Source of the DNA: Streptomyces hokutonensis | GTDB taxonomy: Bacteria; Actinomycetota; Actinomycetes; Streptomycetales; Streptomycetaceae | DNA: 63,563 nt | Direction: 5' to 3' | NCBI RefSeq assembly: GCF_000376565.1 | Contig: NZ_BARG01000074.1 | Coordinates: 1-63,563, forward strand | Shown: positions 7,140 to 14,674 of the stretch, one piece after another | Layout: the number at the start of each line of letters is the position of its first letter | Numbering within the stretch: position 1 is the first letter of the stretch | Translations under genes and position numbers: made by a program | Notes under the pieces: model-generated | The model's database searches: none | What the model was told of the DNA's origin: nothing | The model's input: only the letters and a program-made list of their open reading frames with translations

Positions 7140-8654
7140 ATGAGTGACAGCGAGACGATCGCCGCCGGGTACGCCTTCACAGGACCTGCACTCGATCTGG
7201 GCGCCCTGCTCTGGGACGGAGCCTGTCTGCCCGACGCGCAGATCCGCATCCCTCTCCCCATGCTCAACCGCCACGGCCTGGTCGCGGGCGCCACCGGCAC
7301 CGGCAAGACCAAGACGCTCCAGCTCATCGCCGAGCAGCTCTCGGCGCAGGGCGTGCCGGTGTTCCTCGCGGATGTGAAGGGCGATGTGTCGGGGATCTCG
7401 GCGCCGGGCGCGGCGAACGACAAGGTCGCGGGGCGGGCCGCCGAGGTCAGGCAGCAGTGGACGGCGACCGGATTCCCCGCCGAGTTCTACGCCCTCGGCG
7501 GGATCGGCCACGGCATCCCGGTCCGCGCCACGATCACCGGCTTCGGGCCGGTGCTGCTCTCCAAGGTGCTCCAGCTCAACCAGACCCAGGAGCAGTCCCT
7601 CGGCCTGATCTTCCACTACGCCGACACCAAGGGCCTGGAGCTGATCGACCTCAAGGACCTGCGGGCCGTGGTCACCTTCCTGACCTCGGACGAGGGCAAG
7701 CCGGAACTCAAGAACATCGGCGGCCTGTCCACCGCCACGGCCGGCGTGATCCTCCGCTCCCTCACCGCCTTCGAGGCGCAGGGCATGGCCGACTTTTTCG
7801 GCGAGCCCGAGTTCGACACGAGCGAGCTGCTGCGCACGGCGACGGACGGCCGGGGCATGGTCTCGGTCCTCGAACTCCCCGCCGTCCAGGACAAACCGCA
7901 GCTCTTCTCGACCTTCCTGATGTGGCTCCTCGCGGACCTCTTCCACGACCTCCCCGAGGTCGGCGACGCCGACAAGCCGAAGCTCGTCTTCTTCTTCGAC
8001 GAGGCGCATCTGCTCTTCAACGACGCCTCCAAGGCCTTCCTCGACTCCATCACGCAGACCGTCCGGCTCATTCGCTCGAAAGGGGTCGGCGTCTTCTTCG
8101 TGACGCAGACCCCGAAGGACGTCCCCGGCGACGTCCTGGCCCAGCTCGGCAACCGCGTCCAGCACGCGCTGCGCGCCTTCACCCCCGACGACCAGAAGGC
8201 CCTGAAGGCCACCGTGAAGACCTTCCCGAACTCCGCCTACGACCTGGAGGAGATCCTGACGGGACTGGGCACGGGCGAGGCCGTCGTCACCGTCCTGAGC
8301 GAGAACGGCGCCCCCACCCCCGTCGCCGTCACCCGCCTGCGCGCCCCCGAGTCCCTGATGGGCCCGATCGACGCGGCCGTCCTCGACCAGGCGGTCAAGT
8401 CCTCGTCCCTGTACGGCCGTTACGCACAGGCTGTGGACAGAGAGTCGGCGTACGAGAAGCTGTCGGAGGCGCGACCGGAGCCGGCCGAGACACCGAAGGC
8501 GGCAGCCAAGAAGGCTCCGGCCAAGGAGGACGAGTCGATGGTCCAACAGGTCGTCGGCAGCGGCATGTTCAAGTCCCTGGCGCGTTCCGTCGGCACCCAG
8601 ATCGGCCGCGAGATCACCCGCTCGCTGTTCGGCACGGCCCGGCGGAAGAGATAG
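7140..8654 (+). CDS. HerA-like / DUF853 P-loop ATPase
   Basis: The protein has 504 residues. It has a Walker A motif GATGTGKT at residues 50-57 and a Walker B KLVFFFDEAHLLF with Asp287 and Glu288, followed by TQTVRLIRSKGVGVFFVTQT as the sensor region. This is the FtsK/HerA branch of RecA-like ATPases in the DUF853 family, which is common in proteobacteria and actinobacteria and whose function is not settled; DNA or protein translocation is assumed from the fold. The last 60 residues are Ala/Lys/Glu rich and end in a basic tail (FGTARRKR). There are no membrane segments. A frame extends upstream to 6762, but the ATG at 7140 starts the conserved protein. Confidence 0.88.
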   Translation: MSDSETIAAGYAFTGPALDLGALLWDGACLPDAQIRIPLPMLNRHGLVAGATGTGKTKTLQLIAEQLSAQGVPVFLADVKGDVSGISAPGAANDKVAGRAAEVRQQWTATGFPAEFYALGGIGHGIPVRATITGFGPVLLSKVLQLNQTQEQSLGLIFHYADTKGLELIDLKDLRAVVTFLTSDEGKPELKNIGGLSTATAGVILRSLTAFEAQGMADFFGEPEFDTSELLRTATDGRGMVSVLELPAVQDKPQLFSTFLMWLLADLFHDLPEVGDADKPKLVFFFDEAHLLFNDASKAFLDSITQTVRLIRSKGVGVFFVTQTPKDVPGDVLAQLGNRVQHALRAFTPDDQKALKATVKTFPNSAYDLEEILTGLGTGEAVVTVLSENGAPTPVAVTRLRAPESLMGPIDAAVLDQAVKSSSLYGRYAQAVDRESAYEKLSEARPEPAETPKAAAKKAPAKEDESMVQQVVGSGMFKSLARSVGTQIGREITRSLFGTARRKR

Positions 8655-8724
8655 CGCGCCGCTGAAGGTCAGAAGGGGGGGGCCAGCGCTGTCGGTCGGC
8701 TTCGGCGCCGTTGTGGCTGGGCGC

Positions 8725-8760
8725 GCGGTTCGCCGCGCCCCTTGGGGGGCGGCGAACCGC
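8725..8760. terminator. Bidirectional hairpin terminator
   Basis: The 12-bp arms GCGGTTCGCCGC and its complement enclose a G/C-rich loop. The hairpin lies between the convergent ATPase gene (end 8654) and the minus-strand small gene (end 8781). This hairpin type is very common between Streptomyces genes. A run of eight G residues just after the ATPase stop is notable but has no known meaning. Confidence 0.75.
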
Positions 8761-8780
8761 GGCCGATTCGGCCGACCTGC

Positions 8781-8903
8781 TCAGCGCTCCTGTTCCTTCG
8801 GGGCCTGTCGGGGTTCGGGCCGGCGGACGTCCGGCTTGGGCGCGTTGCGTACGGCCTCCGCGCGCAGCAGGGCGCGCAGGACCGCGTACGGGTCGATGGG
8901 CAT
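8781..8903 (-). CDS. 40-residue small protein, function unknown
   Basis: A short frame reads MPIDPYAVLRALLRAEAVRN and then a charged Pro/Arg/Glu tail ending KEQER. The ATG is preceded by GAGGAA seven bases upstream, better than most starts in the window. The N-terminal half is an amphipathic helix and the tail is probably disordered. It is 57 bp downstream of the 127-residue secreted protein and on the same strand, so probably the last gene of that transcript. Similar very small proteins are widespread in Streptomyces without known role. Confidence 0.6.
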   Translation of the reverse strand: MPIDPYAVLRALLRAEAVRNAPKPDVRRPEPRQAPKEQER

Positions 8904-8960
8904 GGCTGTGTTCCTCGCGTCGTACCGACTTGGCTGACCTTGCTCGGGGCGGTCGGTCCG

Positions 8961-9344
8961 TCAGCAGCGCAGGACCACGGTGCGCTGGGCGCGCAGGGTG
9001 TACGACGGTGCGTGCGGCGCGGGGAGGGGGCGGCCCTCGGGTGCCTGGGACGCCGGGGCGGGCGCCGGGCGCAGGGGTGCGGTGGGCCGGTGGACGGCGA
9101 GGGCGGAGGGCCGTAGGGCGGCGGCCGTGTCGAGGACGTCGTACTCGATGGTCGTCTCGACGGACGAGGCGACCGGTGTCGCGCGCATCTCGGCGTGGGT
9201 GCCCGGTACCAGCAGGGCGAGGAGCAGCACGAGCGCCCGCAGCCAGGCACGGCTGCGGGGGAGGCTGCGTGCGGTGCTCACGGGGGTCAATCTGCCCTGT
9301 GGGGCTACGGCGTTCATCGCGTCCGGAGTGAGATACGCCCGCAT
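8961..9344 (-). CDS. Putative secreted or membrane-anchored small protein
   Basis: The protein has 127 residues. A basic stretch (RSLPRSRAWLR) precedes a hydrophobic segment (ALVLLLALLVPGTHA) that looks like a signal peptide with possible cleavage after THA. The mature part is short, Pro/Ala rich, and ends in LRAQRTVVLRC with a single Cys. No domain is recognised. It follows the HdeD-like gene by 16 bp on the same strand and is likely cotranscribed with it and with the 40-residue protein downstream. The true start could be an internal codon closer to the signal peptide. Confidence 0.55.
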   Translation of the reverse strand: MRAYLTPDAMNAVAPQGRLTPVSTARSLPRSRAWLRALVLLLALLVPGTHAEMRATPVASSVETTIEYDVLDTAAALRPSALAVHRPTAPLRPAPAPASQAPEGRPLPAPHAPSYTLRAQRTVVLRC

Positions 9345-9360
9345 GGAGTAGGGGGGCCGG

Positions 9361-10026
9361 TCACAGAGCGGTCGGTACCTGCCGGGCCCGGCTCCGCATC
9401 CTGATCGCCGTGATGATCTCGACGACGCCGACCGCGACCAGCCAGATGCCGCCGACGAGGGTGAGGACGGCGACCGAGCGGAAGGGCGAGTCGATGAGGA
9501 CGATGCCGGCGATGAACGTGACGATCCCGAGGAAGATCTGCCAGCCGCGCGCGGGCATGGTCTGGTCGGAGGCGGCGGCCAGGGTCTGCGTGATGCCCCG
9601 GATCAGCCAGCCGATGCCGATCCACAGGGCGAGCAGCAGGATCGACTGCATCGGGCCGCGGAAGCAGAACAGGCCCAGCACGATCGACAGCGCGCCGCTG
9701 ATGAACGCCAGTACCCGCAGCGAGGTCGCCTTGTGGGTGCCGAAGGCGGAGACCAGCTGGAAGACGCCGCTGATCAGCAGGTAGATGCCGAAGAGGATGC
9801 CGGCCGCGAAGAGGGACGCGCCCGGCCATACGAGGACCAGGACGCCCAGGATCAGGGACGCGACGCCGGTGAGCAGGACGACCTGCCAGGCGGCCTTGGA
9901 CAGGGCGTGCAGGGGACCTTCGAGGTCGGGTTCCCGGTAGCGCTCGTCGTGCGGGGGCCGCGGTGCGTGGGCGCGGCGGTCGTCGAACTCCGGGCCCCAG
10001 GAGGGGCCGCTCGGTGCCTCGGTCAT
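9361..10026 (-). CDS. HdeD-family (DUF308) membrane protein
   Basis: The protein has 221 residues. After a 45-residue charged cytoplasmic N-terminus there are six predicted transmembrane helices in three repeated pairs, for example WQVVLLTGVASLILGVLVLV, FGIYLLISGVFQLVSAFG and IFLGIVTFIAGIVLID. The repeated short Gly-rich helical hairpins are diagnostic of DUF308/HdeD, linked to acid resistance in enterobacteria but of unknown role in actinobacteria. The ATG at 10026 was chosen because it keeps the usual cytoplasmic head and removes an unrelated upstream extension. Confidence 0.88.
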   Translation of the reverse strand: MTEAPSGPSWGPEFDDRRAHAPRPPHDERYREPDLEGPLHALSKAAWQVVLLTGVASLILGVLVLVWPGASLFAAGILFGIYLLISGVFQLVSAFGTHKATSLRVLAFISGALSIVLGLFCFRGPMQSILLLALWIGIGWLIRGITQTLAAASDQTMPARGWQIFLGIVTFIAGIVLIDSPFRSVAVLTLVGGIWLVAVGVVEIITAIRMRSRARQVPTAL

Positions 10027-10089
10027 GGTCCATGTTTTGACCGGGGTCACGCGCCCCGCCACCGGGGGCGGGCCGTCCGGCTGACGCGG

Positions 10090-10686
10090 TTACTTGCCGC
10101 CGGCCGCCTTCGCGGCCTTCGCCGCCGCCTTCATCTCCTGCTTGTGGGCGCGGACCTTGGCCAGGGACTCGGGGCCGGTGATGTCGGCGACGGAGCGGTA
10201 GGACTTGGCTTCGCCGTAGGCACCGGCGGCCTCGCGCCAGCCCTTCGGGGTGACGCCGAGCTGCTTGCCGAGCAGGGCCAGGAAGATCTGCGCCTTCTGC
10301 TTGCCGAACCCGGGCAGCTCCTCGAGCCGCTTCAGCAGCTCGGACCCGGTCCCGACCCCCGCCCAGACAGCGCTCGCGTCCCCGTCGTAGTGCTCGACGA
10401 GGTACTGGCACAGCTGCTGGATCCGCTTGGCCATCGAGCCCGGGTAGCGGTGCACGGCCGGCTTCTCGGAGAGGAGCGCGGCGAACGCCTCGGGGTCGCG
10501 GGCGGCGATGTCGTCCGCGTCCAGGTCGGTGGCCCCGAGCCGGTCGGCGATCGTGCGCGGCCCCTTGAACGCCCACTCCATCGGCACCTGCTGGTCGAGC
10601 AGCATCCCGACCAGCGCGGCGAGCGGGGAACGGCCGAGGAGCTCGTCGGCCTCGGGGTCCTGGGCGAGGTGAAGGGTGACGTCCAT
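10090..10686 (-). CDS. HhH-GPD superfamily base-excision repair protein
   Basis: The protein has 198 residues. The N-terminal half holds SPLAALVGMLLDQQVPMEWA, the helix that opens HhH-GPD glycosylases. The helix-hairpin-helix follows at LEELPGFGKQKAQIFLALLG, and the C-terminus is a Lys/Ala-rich tail. The catalytic Lys/Asp positions of the Nth/AlkA families cannot be assigned with confidence, so substrate is unknown. This short version is an actinobacterial subfamily of uncharacterised members. It acts in the cytoplasm on damaged DNA if the family assignment holds. The next gene, a siderophore-interacting protein, begins upstream on the same strand with a 24-bp gap. Confidence 0.8.
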   Translation of the reverse strand: MDVTLHLAQDPEADELLGRSPLAALVGMLLDQQVPMEWAFKGPRTIADRLGATDLDADDIAARDPEAFAALLSEKPAVHRYPGSMAKRIQQLCQYLVEHYDGDASAVWAGVGTGSELLKRLEELPGFGKQKAQIFLALLGKQLGVTPKGWREAAGAYGEAKSYRSVADITGPESLAKVRAHKQEMKAAAKAAKAAGGK

Positions 10687-10710
10687 GGATCGATTCTGGC
10701 GCGTCCGGGC

Positions 10711-11424
10711 TCAGGATGCCCGCCAGTACCCCAACGCGTGCACCCGCTCCTTTGGCACTCCCAGTTCCTTGCGGACGTACGACGACAACGCCCGGGTCGT
10801 CGTCGTGTCGCAGGTGATCCAGACGTAGGGGTCGGGGGTGGACTTCAGGAGGTCGGGGAGTTCCGCGCGGACGCGCTCGGCCAGCCGGCCCCTGGGGAGC
10901 GCGCGGATCTCGTGGCGGTCCGGGTCGGTGCGGAGGGGGAGTCCGGCGGGCTCGCCCTCGAACCAGATCGTCGCCGGGACCGTCGAACCCACCGCGCCCA
11001 GAAGGGAGTTGACGGCGGGGACGGACGCCGGGTCGCCGATCGCGAAGAGGTGGGAGGGGGCCGGGTCGGGGGTCTCGAAGCCGGTGCCCTGGACCGTCGC
11101 CTCGATCGTGTCGCCGGGCTTCGCCGCCCGCGCCCAGTCGCTCGCGCGGCCCTCGTGCAGGGCGAACTCGAGGCCGAACGTGCCGGCCGCCGGGTCGGGG
11201 TCGACCAGGGTGTACGCCCGCTGGTGCGGCTTGCCCGCGTTGTCGAACCAGAGCCGGACCCACATCGTCGGGTGGACACCGGTCGCCGCGAGCATGCCAC
11301 CGTCGGTGAGGTGGAGGCGGCGGTAGTGCGGGGTGACGTCCTCGGCCCTCGTCACGGTGAACTCGAAGTCCTTGGCGCGCAGCAGCCGGAGAACCGCGCC
11401 CTCCCATCCGCGCCCCTGTGCCAT
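10711..11424 (-). CDS. Siderophore-interacting protein (FAD/NAD(P)H ferric-siderophore reductase)
   Basis: The protein has 237 residues and is of the ViuB/SIP family. An FAD-binding barrel covers residues about 1-110, with RAYTLVDPDPAAGTFGLEFA matching the RxYT flavin motif. A C-terminal SIP nucleotide domain includes HLFAIGDPASVPAVNSLL and ends with KELGVPKERVHALGYWR. Such proteins release iron from ferric siderophores by reduction in the cytoplasm. The ATG at 11424 has GAAGAG upstream. An iron box lies 41 bp upstream and is shared with the divergent acylase-acetyltransferase gene, so both should be repressed by DmdR/IdeR when iron is plentiful. Confidence 0.92.
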   Translation of the reverse strand: MAQGRGWEGAVLRLLRAKDFEFTVTRAEDVTPHYRRLHLTDGGMLAATGVHPTMWVRLWFDNAGKPHQRAYTLVDPDPAAGTFGLEFALHEGRASDWARAAKPGDTIEATVQGTGFETPDPAPSHLFAIGDPASVPAVNSLLGAVGSTVPATIWFEGEPAGLPLRTDPDRHEIRALPRGRLAERVRAELPDLLKSTPDPYVWITCDTTTTRALSSYVRKELGVPKERVHALGYWRAS

Positions 11425-11464
11425 CGTCTCTTCACCCTTCGCGTACGCTTTCCCCACCAATTAC

Positions 11465-11483
11465 TTAGGCAAGGCTAACCTAA
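11465..11483. promoter_or_regulatory. Iron box (DmdR1/IdeR/DtxR operator)
   Basis: The 19-bp sequence TTAGGCAAGGCTAACCTAA is a near-perfect match to the actinobacterial iron box (TTAGGTTAGGCTMACCTAA type), with symmetric TTAGG and CCTAA ends. It lies between the divergent starts at 11424 and 11522, where a bound repressor would block both promoters. Confidence 0.92.
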
Positions 11484-11521
11484 ACAACAGCCTCGAAACA
11501 GAGAAGCAGAGGGTTCACAGG

Positions 11522-14197
11522 GTGACGACCCAGATCTACCGCGATACCTGGGGAATCCCCCACCTGCGCGCCGGCGGCGCCGACGAACTCGCCCGCGCCC
11601 AGGGCCGCGTCACCGCCCACGACCGCGCCTGGCAGCTGGAGACCGAACGGCATCGCGCGCAGGGCACCTCGGCCGCCTTCCTCGGCATTGGCGCCCTGCC
11701 CTGGGACCTCTTCGCCCGGCGCGCCCGCCTCGACGACACGGCGAGACGCTGCTTCGCCGCCCTGGAGAAACGGGACCCGGAGACCGCGCGCTGGGTGCGG
11801 TCGTACGTCGACGGCGTCAACGAAGGTCTCGCCGAAGCGGGGTCCGAGGCCCCCGAGTTCGCCGAGTCGGGCCTGGCGCCCGGCCGTTGGGAGCCGTGGA
11901 CCCCGCTCGGGGTCTGGCTCGCCACCCACATCCTGTTCGCCGGGTTCCCGGCCAAGCTGTGGCGCGAGGAGGCGATACGGCACCTCGGGCCGGACGCCGT
12001 CGGCCTGTTCGCCACGGACGGGCCCGGCACCTCGGGCAGCAACGGCTGGCTGGTGAGCGGGGCACGGACCACCACCGGCCTGCCCGTCCTCGCGGGCGAC
12101 CCGCACCGCTTCATCGAGGACCCCGGCGTCTACCAGCAGGTCCACCTCTCCTGCCCGGAGTTCGACGTGGTCGGCCTCGCCGTGCCCGGCGTCCCCGGCA
12201 TCGCGCACTTCGGCCACACCGGCACGGTCGCCTGGGCCATCACCAACGCGATGGCCGACTACCAGGACCTCTACCGGGAGCGCCTGCGCCGCACCGGCGC
12301 CGGTGTCGAAGCCCTTGGCCCGGACGGGAGTTGGCGGCGCGCGGCCCGGCACACGGAGACGATCGAGGTGGCGGGCGAGGCACCCGTCGAGGTCGAGATC
12401 ATCGAGACCGAACGCGGACCGGTCGTCATCGGCGGGCCGGAGGGCCCCGACGGCGGAGTCACCGCGCCGCCCGGCACCCCACCCCTCGCCATCAGCCTCC
12501 GCCACCCGCCCCGCGTCACCGAGGACCTCGGCTTCACCACCCTCCTCCCCCTCCTCCGCGCCCGCCAAGTCGCCGACGTGGACCGGGCGTTCGACGACTG
12601 GGCCGAACCCGTCAACGTCGTCCAGGCCGCCGACACCGAGGGCGGACTGCTGCACCGGGTGGCCGGCAAGGTCCCGCTCCGCGCCGAGGCCAACCGCACC
12701 CGGCTCGTCCCCGCCTGGGAACCCGGCCACGACTGGCACGGCTGGCACGAGCCGCCCCGCGTTGAACCGGCCGCCGACGGCATCGCGGTCATGGCCAACC
12801 AGCGCGGCCCGGCCACTCCGCTCGGCGTCGAGTTCGCCCCACCCCACCGCGCCGACCGCATCGCCGCGCTCCTCGCCGAGCGCACGCACTGGTCCGCCGT
12901 AGACATGCCCGCGATCCACATGGACACCCAACTGGGCTCCGTCACACCCCTGTTGGAGCACCTCACCTCCCTCACCGACCTCACCCCCGAGGCCACCGCA
13001 CTCCGCGACCGGCTCCTGACCTGGGACCGCCGCATGGACGCCGACAGCACGGACGCCGCCGCCTACGCGGCCGTGCGCGGCGCGGTCGTACGACGGCTCG
13101 CGGCGCACCCTGCGTTCGCCGCGCTGGCCGAGCCGCCCGCCTATCCGGAGGTGTTCCTGCCGTGGCTGGCGCTGCTTCCGCGTGTGGGTTTCGCGCTCGA
13201 ACACCTGCTGGGAGCACGGGAGTTGTACGGCATCGACCGGACGGAGACTGTACGGGCGGCGGTCGAGGAAGTCGCCGCCTCACCCCTCAGCACCTGGGGC
13301 GACACCCACCGTCTGACTCCCTGGCGGGCGCTCGCCGGCACCCCAACTCCCGGGCCTGGCCTGTCCGGTGACCACGACTGCGTGCTGTGCACCTCCTCGG
13401 TGCCCGGGCTCACGGATCTGAGCGCGCGCGGCCCGGCGGCCCGCTTCGTGTGGGACCTGGCCCGGCGGGAGGACAGCCTGTGGGTGGTGCCGCTGGGCGC
13501 GTCGGGGCTGCCCGGCTCACCGCACCACCGCGACCAACTCCCCTTGTGGCTCAAGGGAGATCTGGTGCCGGTGATCACCGACTTCACCCGCCTCGAACCC
13601 GAACCTCCCGCTCGCCGCCCGGTCCACGAACAGTACGTCGACGGCTTCGGTACCGTCCGCGTCCTGCCGCTGGACCCGGCGGCCGACGCGGAGGTGATCC
13701 ACCGCTGGGTGAGCGAGGAACGGGCCGCGTTCTGGGGCATGAACGGCCTCACGCAGACCCAAGTCGCCGAGATCTACGCCCACATGGAGTCTCTCGACAC
13801 CCACCACGCGTACCTGGTGCTCAGGGACGACGACCCGGTCGCCCTCCTCCAGACCTACGAACCCGCCGCCGACCGCGTCGGTGACTGCTACGCCGTAGAA
13901 CCGGGAGACATCGGCATCCACCTCCTCCTCGCCCCCGCCGGACCGGACGGCGCCCGCCCCGGCTGGTCGGCGGCGCTGATGGGCGTTCTCGCCGGGTACG
14001 TCCTGCTCGGTCTGGACCGGCGCCGGATCGTGGTCGATCCGGATGTGCGCAACGAGAAGGCGGTCGCGCGCTTCCTGCGGCAGGGCTTCGTGGCGGGACC
14101 GCGGGTGGTGCTGCCGGAGATCGACATCCCGGACGTGTTCCTGCCCGAAAAGCGCGCCCAACTGGCGTTTCTCCCTCGTGAGGTGGCCTTCCCGTAG
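11522..14197 (+). CDS. Fusion of penicillin acylase-family hydrolase and IucB/RhbD-type siderophore acetyltransferase
   Basis: The protein has 891 residues and two domains. Residues 1 to about 690 are an Ntn-hydrolase of the penicillin acylase family. The N-terminal alpha-chain motif (YRDTWGIPHLRAGGADELAR) is present, then GTSGSNGWLVSG with Ser173 as the predicted autocatalytic and nucleophilic residue, and AGDPHRFI and IAHFGHTGTVAWAITNAMAD after it. Residues about 700-891 are a GNAT domain of the kind that N-acylates hydroxylamines in siderophore assembly (HRWVSEERAAFWGMNG, DIGIHLLLAP, VDPDVRNEKAVARFLRQGF). The GTG start is preceded by AGAGGG. There is no signal peptide, so it acts in the cytoplasm. 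The iron box upstream and the divergent reductase tie it to siderophore metabolism. Removing or exchanging an acyl group on a hydroxamate siderophore or amine precursor is an inference. Cupin_5 and SDR genes follow closely. Confidence 0.88.
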   Translation: MTTQIYRDTWGIPHLRAGGADELARAQGRVTAHDRAWQLETERHRAQGTSAAFLGIGALPWDLFARRARLDDTARRCFAALEKRDPETARWVRSYVDGVNEGLAEAGSEAPEFAESGLAPGRWEPWTPLGVWLATHILFAGFPAKLWREEAIRHLGPDAVGLFATDGPGTSGSNGWLVSGARTTTGLPVLAGDPHRFIEDPGVYQQVHLSCPEFDVVGLAVPGVPGIAHFGHTGTVAWAITNAMADYQDLYRERLRRTGAGVEALGPDGSWRRAARHTETIEVAGEAPVEVEIIETERGPVVIGGPEGPDGGVTAPPGTPPLAISLRHPPRVTEDLGFTTLLPLLRARQVADVDRAFDDWAEPVNVVQAADTEGGLLHRVAGKVPLRAEANRTRLVPAWEPGHDWHGWHEPPRVEPAADGIAVMANQRGPATPLGVEFAPPHRADRIAALLAERTHWSAVDMPAIHMDTQLGSVTPLLEHLTSLTDLTPEATALRDRLLTWDRRMDADSTDAAAYAAVRGAVVRRLAAHPAFAALAEPPAYPEVFLPWLALLPRVGFALEHLLGARELYGIDRTETVRAAVEEVAASPLSTWGDTHRLTPWRALAGTPTPGPGLSGDHDCVLCTSSVPGLTDLSARGPAARFVWDLARREDSLWVVPLGASGLPGSPHHRDQLPLWLKGDLVPVITDFTRLEPEPPARRPVHEQYVDGFGTVRVLPLDPAADAEVIHRWVSEERAAFWGMNGLTQTQVAEIYAHMESLDTHHAYLVLRDDDPVALLQTYEPAADRVGDCYAVEPGDIGIHLLLAPAGPDGARPGWSAALMGVLAGYVLLGLDRRRIVVDPDVRNEKAVARFLRQGFVAGPRVVLPEIDIPDVFLPEKRAQLAFLPREVAFP

Positions 14198-14206
14198 CCT
14201 GCCGGA

Positions 14207-14674
14207 GTGACCCCAGAAGACCTCGTCGCCCACTACGGCCTGGAGCCGATCCCCCGCGAGGGCGGCCTGTTCCGCCGTACCTGGGCGGGCCCGGAACGGT
14301 CCGACGGCCGCCCCGAGGGCACCGCGATAGTCGCTCTCCTCGCGGCCCCGGACTTCTCCGCGCTGCACCGCCTGCCCGGCGACGAGGTCTGGCACTTCTA
14401 CCTCGGCGACCCGCTCGAACTCCTGCTCCTCGCCCCCGACGGCACCTCCCGCACGGCGGTCCTCGGCCCTGACGTCCTGCACGGCCAGCACGTCCAGTTC
14501 ACCGTGCCGGCCGGCACGTGGATGGGGGCGCGGGCGCTCGGCGCCTGGACGTTCTTCGGCTGCACGATGGCGCCCGGTTTCACCTACGACGGCTACGAGC
14601 ACGGCGACGCCGCCGAACTGACCGCCCGCTACCCGTCCGAGGCCGCCCGCATCACCGGGCTGTGCCGCCCGTGA
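14207..14674 (+). CDS. Cupin_5 (DUF985) family protein
   Basis: The protein has 155 residues and forms a single cupin barrel of the DUF985 type: LVAHYGLEPIPREGGLFRRT at the N-terminus, then HRLPGDEVWHFYLGDPLELL and GTWMGARALG. The end is FTYDGYEHGDAAELTARYP. The likely metal or ligand-binding His residues sit in the HRLPGDEVWHFY strand. Some family members bind acyl or sugar ligands, but no reaction is established. It begins with GTG nine bases after the fusion gene and its stop overlaps the SDR start (GTGA), so the three genes form an operon. Confidence 0.88.
   Translation: MTPEDLVAHYGLEPIPREGGLFRRTWAGPERSDGRPEGTAIVALLAAPDFSALHRLPGDEVWHFYLGDPLELLLLAPDGTSRTAVLGPDVLHGQHVQFTVPAGTWMGARALGAWTFFGCTMAPGFTYDGYEHGDAAELTARYPSEAARITGLCRP

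Noticed and set aside
7044..8546. 500-codon open frame on the minus strand opposite the HerA-like ATPase
   Set aside because: It is the antisense shadow of a clearly conserved plus-strand gene. Its composition (long Gly/Arg/Val/Asp runs) is typical of high-GC mirror frames.
11480..13204. 574-codon frame opposite the acylase-acetyltransferase gene
   Set aside because: It is a mirror frame of a gene with strong motifs on the plus strand, with no domain or ribosome binding site of its own.
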